From: Polaribacter huanghezhanensis
GTDB taxonomy: Bacteria > Bacteroidota > Bacteroidia > Flavobacteriales > Flavobacteriaceae
NCBI RefSeq assembly: GCF_030444335.1
Contig: NZ_CP128595.1
Span: 1,736,001-1,800,000, forward strand
Reading direction: 5' to 3'
Length of the DNA: 64,000 nt
Shown here: positions 15,762-23,576 of the stretch, one piece after another
How the letters are laid out: every line of letters starts with the position of its first letter
Numbering within the stretch: position 1 is the first letter of the stretch
Notes under the pieces: generated by a model
What the model was told of the DNA's origin: nothing
Seen by the model: only the letters and a program-made list of their open reading frames with translations
Databases searched by the model: none
Translations under genes and position numbers: made by a program

Positions 15762-17309
15762 CTATTTAGCGGTTAAAAAACTAAGCCTGTAATTTAACCC
15801 AAAATTAAAACTGGTACTATTTAAACTGCCACCTCTGGCTTTTACTTTACCAACCGAAGTTTTAAAACTCAATTTATTAGTTAGTTGATAATGAAATCCG
15901 ATGCTTGGTTTTATAATTAATCCTTGCCCTGTACTAATGTCTCCACCACCAGCTGCTCCGGCTAAAACTTGTGTAAAAAGGTGAATTTTATTATTTAGAA
16001 TCGGATTGCTTTGAAACCCAACTCCAACAATTCCTTCTGCATAGGCACCCGCATTTCCGAAATTAGCAAAAGAAGTATGACCCGCCAAATACATGTTTTT
16101 ACTTAAAAACATATTTACTTGCAGTGCAATTTGATATAAATTTTCTGTTGGTTGTAACATTCTTTGAGCATTAAAATACATTTCTTGCCCGATAGAAACA
16201 TCAATTCCTTTGAATTTTGCAGAAGTATAATACCTATTGTTTTTTTGTTTGATTCCTTGTTGATTTGCATAATATTTTAATCCAAAACCAAATGTAGAAC
16301 TGGTGAAATGTTGATTTGGATTTAGTAAATATCCTTTATTGATTGAGATATAAACACCATTAAATAATTTTTGTTCTAGAGAAATATCAGGATAAATTAA
16401 AACACCACCACCAGAATCTAAACCGCCGCCTCCGCCAGCTCCAATTGCAAATTTTGTTAAAATATTGGTCCTGTTTTTATTCATAGAAAAATGATAACCA
16501 GCACCAATAAATAAATCCATATATCCGCCTTGAATCCCATGAAAAGCACCATCAGCTTTAAAATAAGCAAACCAATTATTGGTAAAATAAGAAGCAATTT
16601 CAAATCCAGCTAAATGAATAGTTTCCCCTTTTAAAGAAGTGAAATCTGTTAATTGAGAATCTCCATATGGACTTAGATTATCTACATGTATTAACACAGA
16701 AATTCGTTTTGAAAACTGATTCCATTTAGAAGTTTTTAATTTTTCTATAGAAAAAGATGTTTCTTTATTTTTAAAAGTAGCATACTCAAAAGATAAAGGA
16801 ATTTGAACTCCAAATCTAAATTGATTGCTAGTTATATTTCCTTTGTCAAAGAAATTGACAGCACTATAACCAAACGTTGTTGAGAGTTTTTTGAACTGAT
16901 ACCCTAAATTTATATGTGGTAATATAAAGGCACCACCACCATCAGGAGCACCAGCTCCACCACCGCCACCAAAATGAAAACCAGCATCAAAAAATAAATT
17001 TTTAGAAATATTTTTTTTAATTCCAAGATTAACTCCGAGCGTAAATAATCCGCCACGTTGCCCATTTACAGAACCATAAAAACCTAAACCAGCATATATC
17101 GATTTGTTTAATAATAAGTTATAATGAATTCCGACTAAACCCATATTTATTTCTGGATTTCCATCTTCATCATTTGGCATTTTCACAGAAATATAATCCA
17201 AATTAGCAAACCCATTTTGAGTAAATTTCGTTGGAATGCTTTCTTTTTCTTGAGAAAAAAGCACTTGCGAATAGACACAAATCAATAAGAAAATAACAAT
17301 TCTTTTCAT
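15762..17309 (-). CDS. Secreted beta-barrel-like protein with three glycine-rich modules
   Basis: The 515-aa product has a signal peptide (about 1-19) and alternating beta-strand patterns typical of outer-membrane proteins, but no recognised family. Three related modules are visible, each with a glycine-rich loop followed by a strand pair: GGGGGAGAPDGGGAFILPHI (about 114-133), GAGGGGGLDSGGGVLIYPDI (about 288-307) and GAAGGGDISTGQGLIIKPSI (about 452-471). Module C-termini share a SxxFxFGxxxxY pattern. The start is 5 bp after the fdhD stop, so it may be co-transcribed with the formate dehydrogenase genes, although no link in function is evident. Confidence 0.7.
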   Translation of the reverse strand: MKRIVIFLLICVYSQVLFSQEKESIPTKFTQNGFANLDYISVKMPNDEDGNPEINMGLVGIHYNLLLNKSIYAGLGFYGSVNGQRGGLFTLGVNLGIKKNISKNLFFDAGFHFGGGGGAGAPDGGGAFILPHINLGYQFKKLSTTFGYSAVNFFDKGNITSNQFRFGVQIPLSFEYATFKNKETSFSIEKLKTSKWNQFSKRISVLIHVDNLSPYGDSQLTDFTSLKGETIHLAGFEIASYFTNNWFAYFKADGAFHGIQGGYMDLFIGAGYHFSMNKNRTNILTKFAIGAGGGGGLDSGGGVLIYPDISLEQKLFNGVYISINKGYLLNPNQHFTSSTFGFGLKYYANQQGIKQKNNRYYTSAKFKGIDVSIGQEMYFNAQRMLQPTENLYQIALQVNMFLSKNMYLAGHTSFANFGNAGAYAEGIVGVGFQSNPILNNKIHLFTQVLAGAAGGGDISTGQGLIIKPSIGFHYQLTNKLSFKTSVGKVKARGGSLNSTSFNFGLNYRLSFLTAK

Positions 17310-17314
17310 TTGAA

Positions 17315-18130
17315 TTAGTTAACTTTTATTGGGTTTGCATAAATAGTCATTTTATTTGTTCTGCTAAAACCAATTAAGCAAATTCCAAATTCTTTTGCAT
17401 AATCTATTGCCAAGCTAGAACAGGCAGAAACCGCAACGATAATCCCGATTTTTGCAAAAAAAGCTTTTGAAACAATTTCGTAAGAAACTCTACCACTCAC
17501 TAACATGCAATATGCGTAAGGTAATTTGTTGGTTTGAATTAGTTCCCCCACAACTTTATCAACCGCATTATGACGGCCAATATCTTCTTTTAAAGAAAGG
17601 ATTTCGTAGTTTTTATTAAAAATTGCCGCAGCATGACTTCCGCCAGTTTCTTTAAACGTATTTTGTAAAGAAGTCATTTTTTTTGACATTTCCTTAATTT
17701 CATCCGAAGAAAATAATTGGTTGCTTTTTAAAGCCTTTCCTTTTAATTCGATGTCATCCAATTCTTGCTTTCCGCAGATTCCACAAGACGAAACCGACAA
17801 TAAGGTGCGTTTATTTAAGTAGCCTTTCCCTAATTTTTCTTTTGGAATATTGGTGTTTATAATCGAAAACCCGTTGCTTTCTTCTTTGATAATTTCAAAA
17901 ATTAAATTATCTTTTCCTTTGTAAATATCTTCTGCGTACAACAAACCTCTTATCAACTCAAAATCATTACCAGGAGTTCTCATCACCACCGTATAAGATT
18001 CTTTATTTATGTTGATTTGCAAAGCAGCTTCTACAACGATTCCGTCAGAAACTTTAGTACGTTTTTCGTTTGAAACTAGAATTCCATCGTACTTGAAAAA
18101 GGATTTATTTTTTAAATTAAATTCGCTCAA
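17315..18130 (-). CDS. fdhD: Formate dehydrogenase accessory sulfurtransferase FdhD
   Basis: The 271-aa protein is FdhD, which passes sulfur from a cysteine desulfurase to the molybdenum cofactor so that formate dehydrogenase becomes active. The CxxC sulfur-transfer motif is Cys116-Cys119 in SSCGICGKQ; the GGSHAAAIF and EDIGRHNAVDKVVG motifs follow. It overlaps the 3' end of the formate dehydrogenase alpha gene by 14 bp, which indicates one transcript and coupled translation. Confidence 0.96.
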   Translation of the reverse strand: MSEFNLKNKSFFKYDGILVSNEKRTKVSDGIVVEAALQININKESYTVVMRTPGNDFELIRGLLYAEDIYKGKDNLIFEIIKEESNGFSIINTNIPKEKLGKGYLNKRTLLSVSSCGICGKQELDDIELKGKALKSNQLFSSDEIKEMSKKMTSLQNTFKETGGSHAAAIFNKNYEILSLKEDIGRHNAVDKVVGELIQTNKLPYAYCMLVSGRVSYEIVSKAFFAKIGIIVAVSACSSLAIDYAKEFGICLIGFSRTNKMTIYANPIKVN

Positions 18131-20831
18131 AATCTACTGCTACAACTTTATATTCTGGTGTCATGGTTTCTTTATCGCCAACACTTCCTGTAATAATATT
18201 GATAAATACTTCTGGTTGATGAAAAGTTGTTCTTAACACACCTCGTTTTACATTTTTAGAATATTTAATCGGAATTTCTACACTTCCTCTATCAGAAAAT
18301 ATACGAACCGTTTCGTTGTCTTCAATTCCTTTTCTAATCGCATCTTTTGGATGCACTTCTAACACGTCTTTTGCTAATATTTTTTGATTATCGGTTCTAC
18401 GTGTCATCGTCCCAGAATTGTAATGTTCCAATTCTCTTCCTGTTGTTAAGATAAAAGGGAATTTTTTTCCGTGTGATACAATTTCTGGTGATTCTTCAAA
18501 ATCAAAATGATGGAATGTTCCGATTCCTTTTTTAAAGGCTCCATCAATATGCAACATTTTTGTGTCGGTTCCATCTTCTTTAATTGGCCATTGCAAACCA
18601 TTTTCTCCCAAACGTTCCCAAGATAAACCTTTCATAAACGGAATTACATCTGCAATTTCTTCAATTACTTTTGCGGCATCATAGGTTAAGCCTGTTGGTT
18701 GATTGTATCCCAAACGACTCATCATATCAATAATAATTTGTCCGTCTGGTTTTGTGTTTCCAATTGGGTCAATTACTTTATTGACACGTTGTACTCGTCT
18801 TTCTCCGTTTGTAAATGTTCCGTTTTTTTCAAAATAAGAAGAAGCAGGTAAAATAACATCCGCCATTTCTGTAGTAGCTGTCATAAATAATTCTTGAACT
18901 ACAATCAAATCTACATTTTCAAATGCTTTGATACTGTGATTGGTGTTTGGGTCCGTCATAATGGTATCTTCTCCCATAATGTACAAAGCTTTAATTTTTC
19001 CATCAATTGCTGCATCTAGCATTTCTGGAATCTTTAAACCATTGGTAATTGGCATTTTTTCAATTCCATATTTATCTGCATAATATTGTTGAATGTCTAA
19101 TTTAGTAACATCCAAATAACCAGCCCCTTGATGTGGTTGAACGCCCATATCTGCAGCTCCTTGTACATTATTTTGTCCACGAAGCGGATTTAGTCCAACG
19201 CCGCTTTTACCAATATTACCTGTCATCATTGCTAAGTTAGAAAGCAGCATTACCGTTTTGCTTCCTTGAAAATGCTCAGTCACTCCCAATCCATGAAATT
19301 CCATAGCTCTTTCTGCTTTTGCATATGCGTGAGCAGCGCTACGAACCAACTCTTTATCAACTCCGGTAAGCGTCGAAAGTTCGTCCATATTTAAGCTCTC
19401 TACATGAGATTTGAACTCCTCGTACTTTTCTGTGTGTAATTCTATAAAATTGGAATCAACCAAATTGTCTTTTACAATATAATGTGCCAACATGTTTAAA
19501 ATTGCCACATTAGTTCCAGGTCTAATTTGTAAATGATAATCTGCCAATTCGGCTAATTTTGTTCTGATAGGATCCACCACAATTGAAGTAACTCCTTTCA
19601 TAAACGCTTGTTTGATTTTTGCACCAGTAACTGGATGTCCTTTTATCGGATTTGCACCAAACATAAAAATGGCGTCGGCTTGTTTTAAATCTTCAACAGA
19701 ATTTGTTGCAGCTCCAGTTCCGAATGATTGTTGCATTCCCCAAGCAGTAGGAGCGTGGCAAACACGTGCACAACCATCAATATTATTGGTTCCAACAGCA
19801 ACACGAATCATTTTTTGCATCAAATAATTCTCTTCATTGGTTGCTCTTGATGATGAAATTCCGCCAATTGAATCTGCTCCGTATTTATTCTTGATGTCAA
19901 TTAATCTAGTTGTAATATAATCATAGGCTTCGTCCCAAGTTACTTCTTCAAACTTTCCATTTTTCTTAATCATTGGTTCGCGCAAACGTTCTGGATGATT
20001 GTAAAACTCAAATGCAAAACGTCCTTTTAAACAAGTATGTCCTTCGTTTACTTCGGCAGTTTCTGGAGCTTGAATTCCTTTGATTTCTCCATCAATTACC
20101 GAAACTTCTAACTGACAACCAACGCCACAATACGTACACGTTGTTCTAACAGTTTTATCCGCAATTAAGGTTTTTGTTTCGTATTTATCTGTCAATGCTT
20201 CTGTTGGACAGGTTTGTACACAAGCTCCACAAGAAACACAAGCCGATTCATCAAAAGACGTGTCAAATCCTTTGATAATATTGGTTGCAAAACCACGACC
20301 AGACATTCCTAAAATCATTTCTCCTTGAATTTCTTCACAGGCTCTTACGCAACGAAAACAGTTGATGCATTGCGATAAATCTGATTTGATATACGGATGC
20401 GCTCTGTCTTCTTCAATATTTAAATGAGTTGATCCTTCGGGGTAACGAACATTCGGAATTCCGATTTGAGCAATGGTTTCTTGAAAAGGTGTTGCTTTTT
20501 TGTTTTCTGGCGGAAAGACTTTATCAGAGGGATAATCAGTTAAGACCAATTCCACAATATTTTTACGAAGACGCTTCATTTTATCGGTATTGTGATAAAT
20601 GTATACACCTTCTCCGATTGGCGTATGACAAGAAGCCATCGTTTTTGTGATGCCATCTTTTTCTCTTGCAACTTCGACAGAACAAACTCTACAAGAACCA
20701 AAATTCTCTAAACGATCATCTTGACACATGGTTGGAATTGCGTCTTTATTGCTTTCAATTCTTCTTACAAACTCTAAAATAGTTTCTCCAGAATAGAATT
20801 CGTGTGCTATGTTGTTTATAAATGCTTTCAT
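18117..20831 (-). CDS. Formate dehydrogenase alpha subunit (molybdopterin, Cys type)
   Basis: The 904-aa protein resembles cytoplasmic NAD-dependent formate dehydrogenases. Domains in order: N-terminal [2Fe-2S] ferredoxin (Cys36, 47, 50, 68), a double [4Fe-4S] domain (Cys155/158/161/165 and 198/201/204/208), a [4Fe-4S] site at the start of the molybdopterin domain (Cys232/235/239/267), and the Mo-bis-MGD region to the end. The metal-ligand residue is Cys358 followed by His359 (CARVCHAPT), so it is not a selenoprotein. It should oxidise formate to CO2 and pass electrons to the NuoEF-like subunit encoded upstream. No Tat signal is present. Confidence 0.95.
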   Translation of the reverse strand: MKAFINNIAHEFYSGETILEFVRRIESNKDAIPTMCQDDRLENFGSCRVCSVEVAREKDGITKTMASCHTPIGEGVYIYHNTDKMKRLRKNIVELVLTDYPSDKVFPPENKKATPFQETIAQIGIPNVRYPEGSTHLNIEEDRAHPYIKSDLSQCINCFRCVRACEEIQGEMILGMSGRGFATNIIKGFDTSFDESACVSCGACVQTCPTEALTDKYETKTLIADKTVRTTCTYCGVGCQLEVSVIDGEIKGIQAPETAEVNEGHTCLKGRFAFEFYNHPERLREPMIKKNGKFEEVTWDEAYDYITTRLIDIKNKYGADSIGGISSSRATNEENYLMQKMIRVAVGTNNIDGCARVCHAPTAWGMQQSFGTGAATNSVEDLKQADAIFMFGANPIKGHPVTGAKIKQAFMKGVTSIVVDPIRTKLAELADYHLQIRPGTNVAILNMLAHYIVKDNLVDSNFIELHTEKYEEFKSHVESLNMDELSTLTGVDKELVRSAAHAYAKAERAMEFHGLGVTEHFQGSKTVMLLSNLAMMTGNIGKSGVGLNPLRGQNNVQGAADMGVQPHQGAGYLDVTKLDIQQYYADKYGIEKMPITNGLKIPEMLDAAIDGKIKALYIMGEDTIMTDPNTNHSIKAFENVDLIVVQELFMTATTEMADVILPASSYFEKNGTFTNGERRVQRVNKVIDPIGNTKPDGQIIIDMMSRLGYNQPTGLTYDAAKVIEEIADVIPFMKGLSWERLGENGLQWPIKEDGTDTKMLHIDGAFKKGIGTFHHFDFEESPEIVSHGKKFPFILTTGRELEHYNSGTMTRRTDNQKILAKDVLEVHPKDAIRKGIEDNETVRIFSDRGSVEIPIKYSKNVKRGVLRTTFHQPEVFINIITGSVGDKETMTPEYKVVAVDFERI

Positions 20832-20843
20832 ACTTTTTTCTTT

Positions 20844-20982
20844 TCACTAAGACTCATAAAGATTCTCAGAGTTACACAAAGGATTTTTTACATTTTTTAG
20901 TTTCTTTTTTTTCTTCTTCTTCTTCTTCTTCTTCTTCTTCTTCTTTGTGAATCTTCGCGATTCTTTGAGCAACTTTGTGAAA
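20844..20982. repeat. Palindromic repeat unit R1
   Basis: A forward arm CACTAAGACTCATAAAGATT... (20846-20881) and an inverted, diverged arm CTTTGTGAATCTTCGCGATT... (20943-20982) form a long imperfect hairpin in the gap between the alpha-subunit gene and the GxxExxY gene. The arms are built from CACAAAG-like heptads. A further half arm (TTACACTAAGTTCTTACAAAG) is at 20994-21014, next to the GxxExxY stop. Confidence 0.7.
20911..20943. repeat. (TTC)11 microsatellite
   Basis: Eleven perfect TTC units lie in the loop of palindromic unit R1. They are outside any gene, so a change in unit number would not shift a reading frame but could change spacing in the alpha-subunit leader (start codon at 20831). 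Confidence 0.9.
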
Positions 20983-21016
20983 TGATTTATTTTTACACTA
21001 AGTTCTTACAAAGTTT

Positions 21017-21388
21017 TTATAATATAAATCTTTTGATACCTTCTTTTAATAATTTAACATTAAAATTCAATAATAATCCCAATTTATAGTTTCCTAATTT
21101 CATGTAAGTTAATATTTGTGCTGTGTGAACATCTGTTAAAAACTCTACTGTTTTAAGTTCTATAACTACTTTATTTTCAATTAGCAAATCTATCCTATAC
21201 CCATGATCTAATTTTATTTCTTTGTAAACAATTGGCAAAGCTTTTTCTTTTTCAACTGTTAATCCTTCATTTATCAATTCATAATATAAACATTCTTGAT
21301 ATGCTGATTCTAATAAGCCTGGACCAAGTGTTCTGTGAACTTCAATTGCTTTTCCAAGTATTATTTTTGATATTTCATTTTCTGACAT
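21017..21388 (-). CDS. GxxExxY protein, PD-(D/E)XK nuclease-like fold
   Basis: The 123-aa protein has the defining GLLESAY motif (Gly24, Glu27, Tyr30). It also carries the elements of a PD-(D/E)XK nuclease core: Asp67, then Glu77-x-Lys79 in YRIDLLIENKVVIELKT, then Gln91-x3-Tyr95 in AQILTYM, a QxxxY arrangement like that of RecB-type nucleases. The family is widespread in Bacteroidota and its role is unproven. The gene lies between the two formate dehydrogenase subunit genes, with palindromic repeat units on both sides, so it looks like part of an inserted element rather than of the operon. Confidence 0.88.
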   Translation of the reverse strand: MSENEISKIILGKAIEVHRTLGPGLLESAYQECLYYELINEGLTVEKEKALPIVYKEIKLDHGYRIDLLIENKVVIELKTVEFLTDVHTAQILTYMKLGNYKLGLLLNFNVKLLKEGIKRFIL

Positions 21389-21420
21389 TTTTTCTTTTTC
21401 ATTTAGTAATTTTTTAATCT

Positions 21421-21521
21421 TACACTAAGATTCACAAAGACTCTCAGAGTTACACAAAGATTTTTTATATTTCTTTTTCTTTGAGAACCTTCATGGTTTT
21501 CTTAGTGGAACTTAGTGAAAT
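21421..21521. repeat. Palindromic repeat unit R2
   Basis: The forward arm TACACTAAGATTCACAAAGA... (21421-21460) and the inverted arm CTTTGAGAACCTTCATGGTT... (21479-21521) are related to R1 and R3. The forward arms of R1, R2 and R3 share the core TCTCAGAGTTACA. The unit lies just upstream of the GxxExxY start. Confidence 0.75.
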
Positions 21522-21530
21522 AATTATATT

Positions 21531-21653
21531 CTTACACAAAGTTTCACAAAGACTCTCAGAGTTACAAAGAATTTATTATATTTTTATTCTTTTATTCTTT
21601 CATTCTTTTCTTCTTTGTGAGTCTTCGTGTTTCTTTGTGAAACCTTGTGAAAT
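21531..21653. repeat. Palindromic repeat unit R3
   Basis: The forward arm CTTACACAAAGTTTCACAAA... (21531-21569) and the inverted arm CTTTGTGAGTCTTCGTGTTT... (21613-21653) form an imperfect hairpin. It ends only 11 bp from the stop codon of the formate dehydrogenase beta gene and probably also affects that gene's 3' end. Confidence 0.75.
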
Positions 21654-21664
21654 ATTTTTATGTA

Positions 21665-23299
21665 TTAAGAAAAATATCCTTTTAACTCCTCTTGAAAATA
21701 CTGCAATGCGTTTTTAACTGGTAACGGAATTCCACCTCCCAAAGCACATAAAGAACCAATTTCTAGGGTTTCTAATAAGTCATCAAACAATTCACGATTG
21801 ATTTTATAATCAGAAGTTTGTGCTTTTTGCAACATTTCCATTCCTCTATGTGAACCAATTCTACATGGATAACATTTTCCACAAGATTCATCCGCAGTAA
21901 ATTCCATTAAATGTTCTAAAAACTGAATCATTGGAAAATCAACAGGAATCGAAACAAAACTTGCGTGTCCTAATAAAAACCCATTGGTATTTAACGATTC
22001 AAAATCTAAGGTCAACTCTTTAATTTTATGCATGGGTACAATTCCACCAAGCGGACCACCAATTTGCAATCCTTTTATTTCCGATTTAAATCCGCCACCA
22101 AACTCATCAAAAATAGTTTGTAAAGGAGTTCCCATTTCTATTTCATACATTCCTGGTGTATTGAAAAAACTATCCAACGAAACTAATTTTGTCCCTGTAG
22201 ATTGTCCTTTGCCTAAAGCAGCATACGCTTCTCCGCCGTTTTCTAAAATCCAATGAATATTTGCAAAAGTTTCTACATTACTTAAAACGGTTGGCTTTCC
22301 GTACAATCCATATTGTGCTGGATAAGGTGGGCGAACACGAACTTCTGGTCGTAAACCTTCAATTGAACTTAAAAGTGCCGTTTCTTCTCCACAAACATAA
22401 GAACCTTGTCCGCGAATGATTTTAAATCTAAAATCACCAATTAAATTTTTGTCTTTAATTTCCTGAATTGCTTCATCAACAGTTCTAATAGAATCTGGAT
22501 ATTCTCCACGAATGTACAAAACGCCTGTATTTGCACCAACTGTTAAACCAGCCATGTACATTCCGAACAACACTTTGTGCGGTTGATGTTCCATTAAGTA
22601 CATATCAGAATACGCTCCAGGATCGCCTTCATCCGCATTACAAACAATGTATTTTTGTGTGTCACCCTGAGCGGAGCCGATGGGTTCTTTTATAACGGCA
22701 TCTAACTTGAACCAAAACGGAAAACCAGCTCCACCACGACCTCTTAAATTCGAGGTTTTTAATTGCTGAATTGTATTTTGTGGATTATTATGTTTTTCTG
22801 CCAATTGATAAAAAGCAGCAACATCACCCATTTTTGAAGTTAAAATTGGAGTTGTATTGGAAGCTACTTTATAACTGTTTTCTTGATATTCTTTTTTACT
22901 GATGATCTCTGCTACTTCTTCAGACGATGAAGCATTATATGTTTTACCATCGTACATAAATGCATTATTTGTGTGGCAACGACCCACACAAGCCGCATGA
23001 CCGATTTCTTCTGAATTAAAGTGTGTTTCTAAGTTTTTGTTCAGATTGTTCTGAGAATTCGCAACCATACATGCAGTTCCAGAGCACACATGTACTTTTT
23101 TGTTTTTATTGGCTTCTCTGGTAAAATCGTAAAAAGTACTTGTTCCTAAAACGACAGAATCATCAATCATAAAACGCTTTGCAAGCTCTTGCAATTCTTC
23201 TTTAGAGTTTGTTTTTTGTGAAGAGATTGAGATGTTTTCAAAAAGATTGTCATCCAATTCTTTTCTAGATGATAATGTTCTAATATTTTTATTTGCCAT
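21665..23299 (-). CDS. Formate dehydrogenase beta subunit, NuoE-NuoF-like fusion
   Basis: The 544-aa protein joins a thioredoxin-like NuoE-type [2Fe-2S] domain (Cys72, Cys77, Cys104, Cys108) to a NuoF-type diaphorase (NADH/FMN motif LRGRGGAGFPFWFK, about 185-198, and C-terminal [4Fe-4S] motif ESCGKCYPCRIG). It should pass electrons from the alpha subunit to NAD+. Residues about 204-215 (KEPIGSAQGDTQ) are an extra segment encoded by a dispersed repeat, just before the conserved NADEGDPGAYSD. The alpha gene is 833 bp downstream, beyond the GxxExxY element, wider than expected for partners. Confidence 0.93.
   Translation of the reverse strand: MANKNIRTLSSRKELDDNLFENISISSQKTNSKEELQELAKRFMIDDSVVLGTSTFYDFTREANKNKKVHVCSGTACMVANSQNNLNKNLETHFNSEEIGHAACVGRCHTNNAFMYDGKTYNASSSEEVAEIISKKEYQENSYKVASNTTPILTSKMGDVAAFYQLAEKHNNPQNTIQQLKTSNLRGRGGAGFPFWFKLDAVIKEPIGSAQGDTQKYIVCNADEGDPGAYSDMYLMEHQPHKVLFGMYMAGLTVGANTGVLYIRGEYPDSIRTVDEAIQEIKDKNLIGDFRFKIIRGQGSYVCGEETALLSSIEGLRPEVRVRPPYPAQYGLYGKPTVLSNVETFANIHWILENGGEAYAALGKGQSTGTKLVSLDSFFNTPGMYEIEMGTPLQTIFDEFGGGFKSEIKGLQIGGPLGGIVPMHKIKELTLDFESLNTNGFLLGHASFVSIPVDFPMIQFLEHLMEFTADESCGKCYPCRIGSHRGMEMLQKAQTSDYKINRELFDDLLETLEIGSLCALGGGIPLPVKNALQYFQEELKGYFS
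22660..22686. repeat. Dispersed repeat inserted in-frame in the beta-subunit gene
   Basis: TGTCACCCTGAGCGGAGCCG plus the following ATGGGTT is a copy of the dispersed CTGAGCGNAGTCGA repeat family that is otherwise intergenic here (for example 41970-42028 and 53382-53433). On the coding strand it reads as EPIGSAQGDT with the frame kept. Confidence 0.75.
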
Positions 23300-23394
23300 A
23301 CTTCTATATATAAAAGTCTAAATTTAATAAAATATTACAACTAAGAAGAATCCTAAACTACTTTTATGTGTAGTTTTAGTATTGAGTTTTTGGA

Positions 23395-23426
23395 AATAAA
23401 AAAGCCTTGAAAAAATTCAAGGCTTT
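23395..23426 (-). terminator. Intrinsic terminator, minus strand
   Basis: The perfect stem AAAGCCTTGAA / TTCAAGGCTTT (23401-23411 and 23416-23426) has a 4-nt loop. On the minus strand it is followed by TTTATTTCC. It stops transcription arriving from the methyltransferase gene or from the candidate promoter at 23496-23503. Confidence 0.8.
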
Positions 23427-23503
23427 CAGCATGTTTTATACCCCTAAAAATAAAACATACCGTTTATTGTAAATTATGATAAACATAACCTATTGCAAAT
23501 ATA
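23395..23503 (-). ncRNA. Candidate small RNA or attenuated leader upstream of the formate dehydrogenase genes
   Basis: On the minus strand, TATATTTG (23496-23503) matches the -7 consensus. It is followed by a 9-bp hairpin ATGTTTTAT/ATAAAACAT around TTTTAGGGGT (23431-23458) and then by an intrinsic terminator with an 11-bp stem AAAGCCTTGAA/TTCAAGGCTTT and a T-rich tail (23395-23426). That would give a transcript of about 95 nt. It may be a free-standing RNA, an attenuator for the beta-subunit gene starting at 23299, or the 3' end of the methyltransferase transcript. No -33 TTG was found. Confidence 0.4.
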
Positions 23504-23576
23504 ACGATTAAACTATCTTCATATTTGTTAGCTGCTCATTTTGAGCGAAAAGCAATGTTTTTTAGGTAAAAAATTG

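Noticed and set aside
18117-20831. Selenocysteine form of formate dehydrogenase
   Set aside because: No in-frame TGA occurs; the metal-ligand position is Cys358.
20844-21653. CRISPR-like array
   Set aside because: The repeats are inverted pairs with unequal spacing and diverged arms, and no spacers of constant length or cas genes are present.
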